64,000 nucleotides of DNA from Myxococcus sp046520405 (GCA_046520405.1 JBKGHI010000015.1:1-64000); one strand, 5' to 3'. Positions 33,428 to 46,925 are shown, counted from the stretch's first letter. A program made the numbers and translations. The notes: generated by a model not told the origin, from the sequence alone.

Positions 33428-35622
33428 CATGTCCTCCGGTTGCCGCCGCCGAGCATCTTGTTGCCTGGAATCTTCACGGTCCACGTCGCCTTCAGCGTCT
33501 GCGCTTCACCGGGCTGGAGCACCACGCGCCACGCGCGCTCGCCCTCCACCTTCACTTCGCCCGGAAGGGGCACGCGCCGCTGCCAGAGCGGGGCGACCTC
33601 CAGCTCCTCCACCTTGATGTCCTTCTCCGTGTTCGCGGGCACGGTGGGCACGCGCTCACACACCTCGACCACGATGCGGTTGCTCAGCCGGTTGGCCAGC
33701 TCCACGGACACGTGGTGCGTCAGCATCGTGGAGCCGCCGAACATGCCGCCGGTGGCCTCGTCGAAGCGCGTGTTGCGCGCGACCTTGATGGACTCCTCCA
33801 CGCCGAGCCCCAGCCGTTGCGTCGAGCCCGGGGCCATGGTGGGCAGGGGAGACGTCATCAGGAACTCGTTCTCCAGCGTGACGTCGACGGGACCGGCCAG
33901 CAGCGGATACGGGGTCCGGTTCTCCACGCGCACGGTGCGGAACGCACGGGGCTCCACGGAGGGGACGCAGACGTATTCGGCGGACAGGCCCACGGGCACG
34001 GAGAGCACCGGCACGGTGTGCCACGCCCCATCCGAGGGCACATCCGCGAGCGTCTCCACGTCGAAGCGCGCGTCGAAGTGTGGCGACGAGGTGCGGGGCG
34101 GCTGGGACCAGACGGGCGGAGGAATCGCCCAGACCGTGGACGTCTCTTGCAGGCTCATCGCGACGCGTACGCTGATGTCAATCTGCGCGTGGACTTCCAC
34201 CAGCGCCTGGAACTCCCGGGTGACGTCCGAGGAACGGGGCCGCAGCCGGCCACGCGCGCTCGGGTCATCCGCGGGCGGCATGGCCAGCCGGTCGTAGTCC
34301 AGCAGCCCATCGGACGGCTCCTGTCGCGAGGGATGCCGCTCATCGCCGCCACCGCCCCCCAGGGCGGCGTCGTCCATGCTGAGCCCTTCCTCTTCGTCGT
34401 AGGACGCCTCGGGCTCGACCTCCGTCTCCATGGGCGCACGCGGCTTGCTGGCGCGCGGAGCGATGGCTCCGCCTCGGGAACTCATGGCGGGGACAATGGC
34501 GGCGCTGGGGCGCGCCGACGGAGCACGTCGGGGCATGGCTCCTGGCGGCGCCGCGCTTTCCGCGAGGTCGAACATCGGCGCGGGCGCGGGTGGCGGAGGC
34601 GCCATGGGCATGGCGCTGACCTTCTTCTTGGGCTGTTCACGGACGGCGGGAACGGGCGCCGGCTCCGCGAGGAACTCGGGCTGGACGGGGGACGGCGACC
34701 GCGTCGCGTCGTAGCCCGCGAACAGCTCATCGAGCCCCGGCGGTGCCTCACGCCAGCCCGAGCGGGCCGGGGGCGGCTGGCTGCGGCCGATGCGCAGCGC
34801 CTTCAGCTCCGGCACCTCCGCGTGCCGGGCGAGGTCCGCGGTGGAGACGGCGAGCTTCACCCCCGTCCAGTCCTCGCCGGTGCGCTGGAGCACGGACGCG
34901 CGCATGCGCAGCGCGCCTTCCTCCAGCGTGCGCGGCAGGCGCAGGTCGTAGGTGGGCACCCAGCGCGCGCCCTGGACGGCGTACTCGAGCGTGAGCCGCG
35001 CCCCCTGGTCCGCGGGGAGCGGGCCAGACAGGGTCAGCACGACCGCGCGGTACACGCGGGCGCGCTGACCGCGCACGGACGACGAGGCTTCGGCCACGCG
35101 ACTGCGCCGCAAGCGCAGCTCCGCCTCCGCGTCGCGCTGCTGCCGCTCCAGGTCCAGCTTCCGCGCGTGGAGCGCGGCCAGCTCCGTGTCCACGAAGGAC
35201 ATCAGTGACAGCAGCGCGGACACCGGGGCGTCCCGGGGCTCTGGCGCGTCCTTCTTCGGGGGCGGGAAGCCCGGCGTGAGCTTCGCCAGGTCCGTCAGCT
35301 CCTGGTTCAGCCGCGAGAGCTGGCCCGTGAGGTCGGCGAGCCGGTGCTCCGCCTCTTCCAGGGCGCGGTGCTCCAAGGGGACGTCGACCTCCGGCGGGAG
35401 TTGGACGTCATAGGTGGGGCGCAGGTCGCGCACGGCGAGCCCTGTGGGGCCGTGCACCACGGACGCCCGCAGCGAGCCGGGTTGCAGCGACAGGGGCAGG
35501 CCATTGATGCGCACCTGCGAGGGCAACATCCCGCCCGCCGAGGGAACCGTGGCGACTCGCGTGCAGAGCGCCCCCTCCGCATGGACGGTGACGGCTTCGA
35601 GGTTGGATGGGACGACGAGCAT
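33427..35622 (-). CDS. MuiA-family (DUF4139/DUF4140) protein A
   Basis: Larger paralogue of the downstream gene, 731 aa. Same plan: DUF4140-like start (LEAVTVHAEGALCTRVATVP), coiled coil (~95-185), DUF4139 domain (LTLEYAVQGARWVPTYDLRL onward). It differs by a ~190-residue low-complexity insert (~300-490) rich in Pro, Ala, Met and acidic residues inside the C-terminal half. The two proteins probably arose by duplication and may act as a hetero-pair. Stop and the next start overlap. A 14-bp palindrome lies 26 bp upstream of its ATG. Confidence 0.88.
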   Translation of the reverse strand: MLVVPSNLEAVTVHAEGALCTRVATVPSAGGMLPSQVRINGLPLSLQPGSLRASVVHGPTGLAVRDLRPTYDVQLPPEVDVPLEHRALEEAEHRLADLTGQLSRLNQELTDLAKLTPGFPPPKKDAPEPRDAPVSALLSLMSFVDTELAALHARKLDLERQQRDAEAELRLRRSRVAEASSSVRGQRARVYRAVVLTLSGPLPADQGARLTLEYAVQGARWVPTYDLRLPRTLEEGALRMRASVLQRTGEDWTGVKLAVSTADLARHAEVPELKALRIGRSQPPPARSGWREAPPGLDELFAGYDATRSPSPVQPEFLAEPAPVPAVREQPKKKVSAMPMAPPPPAPAPMFDLAESAAPPGAMPRRAPSARPSAAIVPAMSSRGGAIAPRASKPRAPMETEVEPEASYDEEEGLSMDDAALGGGGGDERHPSRQEPSDGLLDYDRLAMPPADDPSARGRLRPRSSDVTREFQALVEVHAQIDISVRVAMSLQETSTVWAIPPPVWSQPPRTSSPHFDARFDVETLADVPSDGAWHTVPVLSVPVGLSAEYVCVPSVEPRAFRTVRVENRTPYPLLAGPVDVTLENEFLMTSPLPTMAPGSTQRLGLGVEESIKVARNTRFDEATGGMFGGSTMLTHHVSVELANRLSNRIVVEVCERVPTVPANTEKDIKVEELEVAPLWQRRVPLPGEVKVEGERAWRVVLQPGEAQTLKATWTVKIPGNKMLGGGNRRT

Positions 35623-35647
35623 GGCCGCCCACCGTAGTCCATGTGTC

Positions 35648-35661
35648 TGATAAAAATCAGT
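35648..35661. promoter_or_regulatory. AT-rich palindrome before the MuiA-like operon
   Basis: CTGATAAAAATCAG is a perfect palindrome-with-centre (5-bp arms, A4 centre) 26 bp from the ATG of the first MuiA-like gene. In such GC-rich DNA an AT-rich symmetric site in this position is a candidate operator or core promoter part. Confidence 0.35.
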
Positions 35662-35768
35662 CCCCCCTCCTGGTGAGGCCCCAACCCATGAGGTCGGAAT
35701 GCGTCCCGGGGACGATTGACGTCACCCCACGGTGGCGCTAGCGGCCCCGCCCGACGGACGTATGCGGG

Positions 35769-36317
35769 TCAGCTCTTCTCGGTGCTCGCCACGGGAGGCG
35801 ATTCGGGGCGAGGGCGCTTCAAGGGCCGGCCCACGCAGTCCCGGCCCGGCTCGGGCTCGCGGGTGGTGCGCGGGTGGTACTCCCAATGCCATGGCTCCGA
35901 GCGAACCGTGCGCTTGAAGCCGAAGCGGCAGGCATTGGACACGAGCCACTCATAGGTGGGCGTGCTGACGCCGCCGATGACCAGGTCCACCGCGAGGCCA
36001 CGTTGGTGATTGGAGCGCCCGGGCCGCGCCGCCTGCGGTCCCTTGCCCTTGCGGTAGCGCTCATAGAGCCGGCGCTGCTTCGCGTGGGAGCGGTAGCCGC
36101 TGCGGACCCAGAGGTAGATGTTCTTCGAGCGCGCTTCGGCCTTCATCTGTTGGTACGCGGCCGCGGCGTCGCGATGGAGCATCTGCCCGTTCTTGAGACG
36201 CACGAGTCGGGCCCCCTTCGCCTCACTGCGCCGCGGTTTTGCCTCGGCGGCGAGGGCATGGGGCGCGAACAGACTCAGAAGGAGGAAGACACCCCAGCGG
36301 ATCAGCGCGAGCGACAT
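35769..36317 (-). CDS. VanY/M15-type D-alanyl-D-alanine carboxypeptidase, exported
   Basis: M15-family peptidoglycan peptidase, 182 aa. The start at 36317 gives a clean signal peptide (MSLALIRWGVFLLLSLFAPH, then ALA/AEA). The zinc-peptidase signatures are present: SGYRSHAKQ (~92), SNHQRGLAVDL (~117-127, HxxGxAxD) and EPWHWEYHP (~158-166, WHxEY). It would trim stem peptides in the periplasm. Single gene, upstream of the MuiA-like pair on the same strand but 146 bp away. Confidence 0.88.
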   Translation of the reverse strand: MSLALIRWGVFLLLSLFAPHALAAEAKPRRSEAKGARLVRLKNGQMLHRDAAAAYQQMKAEARSKNIYLWVRSGYRSHAKQRRLYERYRKGKGPQAARPGRSNHQRGLAVDLVIGGVSTPTYEWLVSNACRFGFKRTVRSEPWHWEYHPRTTREPEPGRDCVGRPLKRPRPESPPVASTEKS

Positions 36318-36401
36318 GTTTGGACGCCGGCCCGGTGGCCGGAATCCGAACTTTCGCGCGTCTGCGCCTGTCTGCAAGCAGCCGGGAGGGCGAGCGCCTG
36401 T

Positions 36402-36806
36402 TCAGAACAGATTCAATTGCGCGTCAGTCGGCTTCGCGGCGCGCGGTGGCAAGGGCTGGAAGCCATGCGCGCGGACCCAGGACTCACCAGGCCCCGTCCA
36501 GTGATGCGCCTCCATGCGGACGTGATCGCGTTCGTCGAAGGTCACGCCCTCCGCTTCCAGGGCCTCGCGCTGTCCGTAACCGGAGGTGCTGATGCCGCCG
36601 GTCCGGTTGATGACGCGCTGCCAGGGCACGCTGTCCGCGCGGGCGCCCAACGCGCCCAGTGCATGTCCCACGACGCGGGCATCGCAGCCGTCGCCGACGA
36701 TGACGGCGATGTCCCCGTAGGTGGCCACCTGTCCCCGAGGCACCTGCTCGGTGACGGTGTAGATGCGCTCGAAGTAGTCGCGTTCGTCGCGTGGGGTGGT
36801 GGACAT
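36402..36806 (-). CDS. Alkyltransferase-like protein (MGMT-fold, no methyl-acceptor Cys)
   Basis: MGMT-family DNA-binding domain protein, 134 aa. The core reads ERIYTVTEQVPRGQVATYGD, VGHALGALG (the winged-helix region with an Arg in DARVV) and PWQRVINRTGG. In true O6-alkylguanine transferases the last motif is PCHRV; here Trp replaces the acceptor Cys, the hallmark of alkyltransferase-like (ATL) proteins. These bind O6-alkylguanine, flip it out and recruit nucleotide-excision repair. The ATG at 36806 lies 2 nt after the stop of the DUF2339 gene, so the two are co-transcribed. Confidence 0.9.
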   Translation of the reverse strand: MSTTPRDERDYFERIYTVTEQVPRGQVATYGDIAVIVGDGCDARVVGHALGALGARADSVPWQRVINRTGGISTSGYGQREALEAEGVTFDERDHVRMEAHHWTGPGESWVRAHGFQPLPPRAAKPTDAQLNLF

Positions 36807-36808
36807 GG

Positions 36809-38479
36809 TCAGCCCTTGCGGTCTCTCAGCCGGGTGTAAGTGTACGAGATGACGAGCATCATCACGCCAAGCAAGATGAACGTGAGGATGCGCTGGTTGG
36901 TCGGAAGGCTGGCCATGTCCACCAGCAGCAGGCGGAGCAGCGCGAGCCCCAGGACGGCCAGCGCCGCCAGCCGGTACCAGCGCTCGCGCACGGCGAAGCC
37001 CAGGCCGAACAGGCCGAACGCGGCCACCACCCAGCCCAGCGTCGTCAGACCCTTGGGCATCCAGGCGCCCACCAGCCCCACCAGGGCCAGTCCCGTGCCC
37101 GCCGCGCCGAGCGGGCGCAGCAGCCTCTCGCCGTCCGAGGACCCCAATGCCGCCATGTGCGGCAGCGGGAGCAGGTGCGCGCGCTCGGTCAACACGAAGG
37201 CCGCGAGCAGCGCGGCGTACAGCAGCGCGTGCTTCGGGACCAGGAAGAAGCAGGCGCCCAGCGCGACGCAGAGGATGAGGAGCCCCGCCCAGCGCAGGAC
37301 GGGTGCGCCCAGGCTGCCAGCGGTCAGCGCGGAGGCGAGGCCCGTCACCGTCCACGCGATGACCAGCCCGGAGCGGCTGTACTCGGCGGGCATCGCCGCG
37401 GCGAAGGTGAGCGCGCAGAGCAGGAGATAGGCGTGGAAGAGCGGCCGGGGCGCGTGCTGCTGCCTCGCGACCATGGCGCTTCCCGCCTGGCTCAGCGCCA
37501 GGACGACGAAGAAGCTGAAGACGCGTCCGTCGCTGAACTGCGCGACTTCATAGCCGCCGAGCAGCAACAGCCCCAACCAGTTGAGCAGCGCGAAGGCCAG
37601 ACAGGCCTGGGTGGACAGTTCGCGGGGCCGCGCCAGCAGCGCCACCGTGAAGAGCATGAAGTAGAGGCCCAGGAAGCACAGGCTCAGCACCAGCCGCTCG
37701 CGCTCCGTCCCACCCGGGGCCACGGTGTCGTTGCGCAGGGCCCATACGATATGGGTGGAGTACACAGCGACGAGGCTGGACAGGGGCACCACGACCCAGC
37801 GGTTCCGCACCAGGAAGTAGAGCGCGCCCGCAGCCAGCATCGTCGTGGACAGCAGGGTGAAGGTGGTGATGTCGCTCATCATCCCCGTGTGCAGCCCGAG
37901 GAAGAGCGCGATGCCGGCCACCGTCTCCGAGTGCATGCGCTGCGCGATGACCACGATGGCCACCACCACCGCCGCGAGCAGCATCAAGGCCAGCGTCTGG
38001 CTCTCGATGACGCGGACCGAGGGCAGGAAGTGCAGCGCGTAGGTGACGAAGTAGGCCAGGGCCAGGCCGCCGCCGAACACGATGCGGCCGAACAGCTCGT
38101 GCCGTTTCGACAACCACAGGCCGAAGGCGCTCAGCCCGGCGCTCAAGAGGTAGCCGGCGGCCACCCGCGCCAGCATCCCCAGCTCACCGAAGTAGTTGGT
38201 GATGAGGTACGCGATGCCAATGATGAGGGCGACGATGCCCACCCGGCTCAGCCAGTACGTGCCGAGGTGCGCCTCCAGGTCCCGCTTCGCGGGCGGCGGC
38301 GTGGACGCCACGGGTGTGGGCTGCGCGGGGAGGGGGCGGGTGAACAGCGGACGCGGGAGCGCGGAGGGACGCGACTGCGCCTCTTCCAACCGGGCCAGGC
38401 GTGCCTCCAGCGTTGCGACCGTCGACTCCAACCTGCGAACCGTTTCCCGTAGCTCGTGCTCTTCTGGCTCAGCGGCCAT
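36809..38479 (-). CDS. DUF2339 polytopic membrane protein
   Basis: Large membrane protein, 556 aa. The ATG at 38479 is chosen because the product starts with a coiled coil (HELRETVRRLESTVATLEAR), as usual for DUF2339, and then a Pro-rich linker and ~18-20 hydrophobic segments to the C-terminus. LGTYWLSRVGIVALIIGIAY (~86-105) is the signature first membrane region. Function is unknown. The frame is open 43 codons upstream, but that part is not family-like. Coupled to the ATL gene. Confidence 0.85.
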   Translation of the reverse strand: MAAEPEEHELRETVRRLESTVATLEARLARLEEAQSRPSALPRPLFTRPLPAQPTPVASTPPPAKRDLEAHLGTYWLSRVGIVALIIGIAYLITNYFGELGMLARVAAGYLLSAGLSAFGLWLSKRHELFGRIVFGGGLALAYFVTYALHFLPSVRVIESQTLALMLLAAVVVAIVVIAQRMHSETVAGIALFLGLHTGMMSDITTFTLLSTTMLAAGALYFLVRNRWVVVPLSSLVAVYSTHIVWALRNDTVAPGGTERERLVLSLCFLGLYFMLFTVALLARPRELSTQACLAFALLNWLGLLLLGGYEVAQFSDGRVFSFFVVLALSQAGSAMVARQQHAPRPLFHAYLLLCALTFAAAMPAEYSRSGLVIAWTVTGLASALTAGSLGAPVLRWAGLLILCVALGACFFLVPKHALLYAALLAAFVLTERAHLLPLPHMAALGSSDGERLLRPLGAAGTGLALVGLVGAWMPKGLTTLGWVVAAFGLFGLGFAVRERWYRLAALAVLGLALLRLLLVDMASLPTNQRILTFILLGVMMLVISYTYTRLRDRKG

Positions 38480-38555
38480 GGATGTGCGCCCCCTGTTGCG
38501 GCCCGGGCACACCATAGCCGACGGGACGCCGGCCGCGCGGAAGGTGCGTGACGGC

Positions 38556-39086
38556 TCAGCCGCTGCGTGAGCCCAGCCCGGTGGCTTCTCCCGCGCGCAG
38601 GCGTTCATGCAGGGTGCGGGTGAGCAGGTACCAGAACTGCACGTTGCCCACGCTCAGGATGTCACCGTCGCGCAGCACCGCCTCGCGGCCGGCCAGCGCC
38701 CGGGCGTTGAGGAAGGTGCCGTTGGTGGAGCCCAGGTCCTGCACGGTGCAGCGCTGGTCGGCTTCGTTCCACCGCAGCTCCGCGTGCATCTTGGAGACGG
38801 ACGCGTCATCCACCACCAGGTCGCAGTCCATGCGGCGGCCAATGCGCAGCCGGTCCGTGGCGTTCAGCGGCGGCAGCGTGGCCACGCGCAGGTGTTCGAA
38901 TTCGAACAGCAGGGAGAGCATGCCCTGCTCGATTTCCGAGGGCGCCGCCATACGCGTGGGGGCGAGCACCGCTGTCGAGGCCTCGGAGGGCGGGCGCTGG
39001 ATGAGTGCGAATGGCCCCAGTTGACGCTGGAAGGCACTGGAGGGCAGGGCGGCACCGAGCGCGCGCAATTCCTGGACGGACAGCAC
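38556..39086 (-). CDS. FHA-domain protein
   Basis: 176-aa protein with a C-terminal forkhead-associated domain (~75-155) that binds phosphothreonine peptides. All key features are visible: RIGRRMDCDLVV (~80), DASVSKMHAELRW (SxxH) and LGSTNGTFLN (NGT). The N-terminal ~70 residues are not recognised. It could read out one of the Ser/Thr kinases typical of this kind of genome, but no kinase is adjacent. It diverges from greA. Confidence 0.88.
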   Translation of the reverse strand: MLSVQELRALGAALPSSAFQRQLGPFALIQRPPSEASTAVLAPTRMAAPSEIEQGMLSLLFEFEHLRVATLPPLNATDRLRIGRRMDCDLVVDDASVSKMHAELRWNEADQRCTVQDLGSTNGTFLNARALAGREAVLRDGDILSVGNVQFWYLLTRTLHERLRAGEATGLGSRSG

Positions 39087-39151
39087 GGGGGCAGACTAGC
39101 GGGTCACCGGGCGCGCGCCCAGTCCATCTCCCATTCCCTGTACGGGTTTCA

Positions 39152-39181
39152 TTGACCAACTTGTCAGTGGTTCCCTACATT
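39152..39181 (+). promoter_or_regulatory. Housekeeping-type promoter for greA
   Basis: TTGACC (39152-39157) and TACATT (39176-39181) with an 18-bp spacer, in an AT-richer stretch upstream of greA. This predicts an ~80-nt leader before the ATG at 39269. Confidence 0.5.
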
Positions 39182-39268
39182 GGGCTTTTGGTCGCGGGGG
39201 CCGGGCTCTTGGTGGAGCGCCGGCCCTCCATCGTCTTGAACCTGGGAGTGGTGGAAGGAGCTGTGTCG

Positions 39269-39787
39269 ATGAGCAGCGGGAGCGACAACATCCCGATGAC
39301 CCCGTCCGGACTGCGCAAGCTGAAGGAGGAGCTGAAGCACCTCCAGTCCGTGGAGCGGGGGAAGATCTCGCGCGAGATCGAGGTCGCTCGCGCCCACGGC
39401 GACCTGCGCGAGAACGCGGAGTACCACGCGGCGAAGGAGAAGCAGTCGCACATCGAGGGGCGCATCCTGACCCTCAACGACTGGATTGCCCGCGCGGAGG
39501 TCATCGACCCGGCGAAGCTGGGCGGCGACAAGGTCGTTTTCGGGGCGACGGTGGACCTGATCGACACCGAGACGGACAAGCCGGTGAGCTACCGGCTCGT
39601 CGGTGAGATCGAGGCCGACCTGAAGAAGCGCTGGATTGCCGTCACCTCGCCGGTGGCGCGCGCGCTCATCGGCAAGAAGGTGGGCGACATCGCCACGGTG
39701 CAGAGCCCTGGCGGCGTGCGCGAGCTGGAGATCCAGGAGATCCGCTTCGAGGAGCCCACGGAAGAGGCGGCGCCTGGCGAGGGCTGA
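39269..39787 (+). CDS. greA: Transcription elongation factor GreA
   Basis: Rescues backtracked RNA polymerase by stimulating transcript cleavage; 172 aa. The N-terminal coiled coil carries the acidic tip GDLRENAEYHAAKEKQSHIE (~43-62), with Asp and Glu of the catalytic loop, followed by the C-terminal FKBP-like domain (VVFGATVDLIDTETDK to the end). The ATG at 39269 is preceded by GGAAGGAG. A Pro/Glu-rich tail of ~12 residues follows the domain. A hairpin terminator follows. Confidence 0.97.
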   Translation: MSSGSDNIPMTPSGLRKLKEELKHLQSVERGKISREIEVARAHGDLRENAEYHAAKEKQSHIEGRILTLNDWIARAEVIDPAKLGGDKVVFGATVDLIDTETDKPVSYRLVGEIEADLKKRWIAVTSPVARALIGKKVGDIATVQSPGGVRELEIQEIRFEEPTEEAAPGEG

Positions 39788-39809
39788 ACCTCGGAATCGT
39801 CAGTGAGTG

Positions 39810-39851
39810 ACCGGGGGAGCGGGCCACGGCTTGCTTCCCCGGTCGCGTTTT
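39810..39851 (+). terminator. greA intrinsic terminator
   Basis: ACCGGGGGAGC (39810-39820) pairs with GCTTCCCCGGT (39833-39843), an 11-bp stem with one G-T pair and a 12-nt loop, followed by CGCGTTTT. Confidence 0.75.
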
Positions 39852-39900
39852 GTGGGAGACGTCATCCCCGTTCCGTAGGATGTACGGCGGAACCCCCCGC

Positions 39901-43047
<3,147 letters not shown>

Positions 43048-43129
43048 GCCTGAACAGGCCGGGCCCCGAAAGCGCGTGTCCCCGGCTTCCCGCCATGCCC
43101 GTCTGGCCTGTCATGGCTAGGCTAGAGGC

Positions 43130-43792
43130 ATGGGTGACTGGGGAAGGGCTGACTACCTGTCGCGGCATGGCATTCAGGACCGGCGTGTCCTGGACGCCAT
43201 CTCGCGGCTGAATCGCGCGGACTTCGTGCCGGAGGCCCTGCGGGTGGAGGCCAGCGCGGACGTCCCGTTGCCCATCGGCCATGGGCAGACCATCAGCCAG
43301 CCCTACGTGGTGGCGCTGATGACCGAGGCGCTCCAGCTCCAGGGAGACGAGCGCGTCCTGGAGGTCGGCACCGGCTCTGGCTACCAGACGGCGCTCTTGT
43401 CCCTGCTGTGCCGTGAAGTCTTCACCGTGGAGATCGTCCCGGAGTTGGCGCGGTCGGCGCGGCAGGTGCTGCGCGAGCAGGGCTTCGACAACGTGTCGTT
43501 CCGCGAGGGGGACGGGGCGCTGGGCTGGCCCGAGCACGCGCCCTTTGACGCCATCCTGGCCGCCGCGGCGCCGCAAGACGTCCCGCTGCAACTCCTCTCC
43601 CAGCTCAAGCCGGGCGGACGGATGCTGATTCCGGTGGGCCCGCAGGGTGGCACCCAGCAACTGTTGCGCATCCAGCGTTCCCTCCGCTCTGGCGAGGTGC
43701 CCCAGGTGGAGTCCCTGCTGCCGGTGCGCTTCGTCCCGATGACGGGCCAGAGCCAGCCCCAGGGGGAGGTCCCAGGCTCGGGTGGCGCCTGA
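43130..43792 (+). CDS. pcm: Protein-L-isoaspartate O-methyltransferase
   Basis: Repairs isoaspartyl residues in ageing proteins using S-adenosylmethionine; 220 aa. The family motifs are clear: VPLPIGHGQTISQPYVVALM (~45-64) and the SAM site VLEVGTGSGYQTALLS (~77-92), with FDAILAAAAP later. The ATG at 43130 opens the protein directly; it is 82 bp after recG. The C-terminus (MTGQSQPQGEVPGSGGA) is a short disordered tail. Confidence 0.95.
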   Translation: MGDWGRADYLSRHGIQDRRVLDAISRLNRADFVPEALRVEASADVPLPIGHGQTISQPYVVALMTEALQLQGDERVLEVGTGSGYQTALLSLLCREVFTVEIVPELARSARQVLREQGFDNVSFREGDGALGWPEHAPFDAILAAAAPQDVPLQLLSQLKPGGRMLIPVGPQGGTQQLLRIQRSLRSGEVPQVESLLPVRFVPMTGQSQPQGEVPGSGGA

Positions 43793-43867
43793 CCCAGCGA
43801 GGTGGGGAGCATGCTCGCTGTCCGCTTGCTCGCCATGTCGGCGGCGGCCCGCTAACGTTCGCACATC

Positions 43868-44430
43868 ATGATTATCTGTCCGCTCTGCGACCACGTTCAG
43901 CCCGAAGGGACGGAGTGCGACGTCTGCGGCAAGCGCTTCCCCTCGGCCGTGGCGGTCGCATCCGCCCCCGTCGCGACGCTGCCGGAGCTGGAAGTGACAC
44001 CGCATGCAGGCGGCAAAGCCCCGGTGGAGACCACCGTCATCCCCGACCTGGACCTGACGCGGCTGCGCTCCGGGCCGGACCTGCCGGTGCAGATGGTGCC
44101 CGACCTGCAGCTGACGCGCGCCCGGGACATGGGGGCCATCCCTGTGACGCCCATGACCGAGCTGGACACCGGCCGAGCCCCGGATGACGGCGTGCGCACC
44201 GCGGCGCCGGTGGGCGCGGTGGTCTGCCGTTATTGCCGCAACACCCAGGCGGCGGGATTGCTTTGCGACAACTGCGGCATGCGGCTGCCCCGCGCGAAGC
44301 CCGCGGTGGCAGCGGCGCCTGGAAGACCTTCGGCTGACGACGAGGGCTGGCGCTCTTGCGCGTCGTGTCATACTCGCGTGCGGGTCGGTAAGTCCTGCCC
44401 GGAGTGTGGAACGAGGGCACAGGAGGAGGC

Positions 44431-44434
<4 letters not shown>
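43868..44434 (+). CDS. Multi zinc-ribbon protein of unknown function
   Basis: 188-aa protein with three CxxC...CxxC zinc-ribbon pairs: CPLCDHV...CDVC (~4-20), CRYCRNT...CDNC (~118-134) and CASCHTR...CPEC (~162-178). The middle (~35-105) carries about four degenerate repeats built on P-(D/E)-L-x-(L/V)-T (LPELEVTP, IPDLDLTR, VPDLQLTR, MTELDTGR). No enzyme domain is seen; it may be a scaffold or nucleic-acid/protein binder. It overlaps the thrC start by 4 nt (ATGA), so the two are translationally coupled. Confidence 0.75.
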
Positions 44435-45771
<1,337 letters not shown>

Positions 45772-45803
45772 GTTCGAGCCCGGTCCGCCCGGAGAGGAGC
45801 GCG

Positions 45804-46925
45804 TCAGTCCGGCTGGAGCGGGACGCGCTTCTCGATGGTGAGGCCGAAGCCCGCGAGCCCGCGGTAGGTGATGTCCGAGTTGGTCATCACCTGGAGCGAG
45901 CGGATGCCCAGGTCCGTGAGGATCTGGCAGCCCATGCCCAAATCACGCGACTCCTGGGGGCCGCGCGTGGGGCCGCTGCTGCCGTCGCTGTTGCGCTTGT
46001 GGTGGATGCCGAAGTCGTCGCCGTGCATGCCGGGCAGGTACACGAGCACGCCGGAGCCCTCGCGGGCGATGCGCGCCAGCGCCTGGTCGAGCAGCGCGTT
46101 GCAGTTGCATGTCGGCGAGCCGAACACGTCACCCAGGGCACAGGCCGCGTGCAGGCGCACCAGGGCGCTGGGACGCGAGGCCGGGTCGCCCTTCACGAGG
46201 ACGAGGGACTTCACGCCGTCGGGCAGCCACGAATAGGTGAGGGCGGTGAACTCGCCGTAGCGGGTGGTGACGGTCTGCTGGCCGGGCTCGCGGCGCACCA
46301 GCCGGTCCTTGCGGCGGCGGTATTCGATGAGGTCCGCGATGGTGATGAGCTTCAGGTTGTGCTCGCGGGCGAAGACCTTGAGGTCCGGCATCCGCATCAT
46401 GGTGCCGTCGTCCTTCACGAGCTCGCAGAGGATGCCGGAGGCGGACAGGCCGGCGAGGCGGGACAGGTCCACGGTGGCCTCGGTGTGGCCGGCCCGCCGG
46501 AGGACGCCGCCCTCGCGGTAGCGGAGCGGGAAGATGTGGCCGGGGCGCAGGAAGTCGTCGGCCTTGCTGTTGGGGTCCACCAGGGCGCGGATGGTCTTCG
46601 CGCGGTCGGCGGCGGACACGCCAGTGTGGGTGCCGTGGCGGTAGTCCACGGAGATGGTGAAGGCGGTGCGGTGGGATTCGGTGTTGTCCGACACCATCTG
46701 CGGCAGGCGGAGCTCGTCCAGGCGCTCGGCCAGCATGGGCATGCAGACGATTCCGCTGGTGTGGCGGACCATGAAGGCCAGGTGCTCGGGCGTGACCTTC
46801 TCCGCGGCCATGATGAGGTCGCCCTCGTTCTCACGGTCCTCGTCGTCGGCGACGATGACGAACTTGCCCTCCTGGATGTCACGGATGGCTTCTTCGATGG
46901 AGGAGAGCTCTGTGTCGTGACTCAT
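45804..46925 (-). CDS. ribB: 3,4-dihydroxy-2-butanone-4-phosphate synthase with degenerate GTP cyclohydrolase II-like domain
   Basis: Riboflavin-pathway protein, 373 aa from the ATG at 46925 (an ATG at 46955 is possible). The N-terminal RibB domain (~1-205) is intact: VADDEDRENEGDLIMAAEKV, the central GVSAADRAKTI and GHTEATVDL. The C-terminal part follows the RibA plan and keeps the zinc-type cysteines (HAACALGDVFGSPTCNC). It lacks the catalytic QEGRGIGL segment, replaced by PGMHGDDFGI, so it probably makes no formamidopyrimidine product; this resembles the RibBX variants of Proteobacteria. A separate ribA should exist elsewhere. No FMN riboswitch is recognisable upstream. Confidence 0.88.
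   Translation of the reverse strand: MSHDTELSSIEEAIRDIQEGKFVIVADDEDRENEGDLIMAAEKVTPEHLAFMVRHTSGIVCMPMLAERLDELRLPQMVSDNTESHRTAFTISVDYRHGTHTGVSAADRAKTIRALVDPNSKADDFLRPGHIFPLRYREGGVLRRAGHTEATVDLSRLAGLSASGILCELVKDDGTMMRMPDLKVFAREHNLKLITIADLIEYRRRKDRLVRREPGQQTVTTRYGEFTALTYSWLPDGVKSLVLVKGDPASRPSALVRLHAACALGDVFGSPTCNCNALLDQALARIAREGSGVLVYLPGMHGDDFGIHHKRNSDGSSGPTRGPQESRDLGMGCQILTDLGIRSLQVMTNSDITYRGLAGFGLTIEKRVPLQPD

Noticed and set aside
32114..35208. Long plus-strand open frames opposite the MuiA-like genes
   Set aside because: Repetitive His/Gly/Arg composition typical of antisense frames in GC-rich DNA.
36402..36806. Active O6-methylguanine-DNA methyltransferase
   Set aside because: The acceptor Cys of PCHRV is replaced by Trp (PWQRV), so ATL is the better call.
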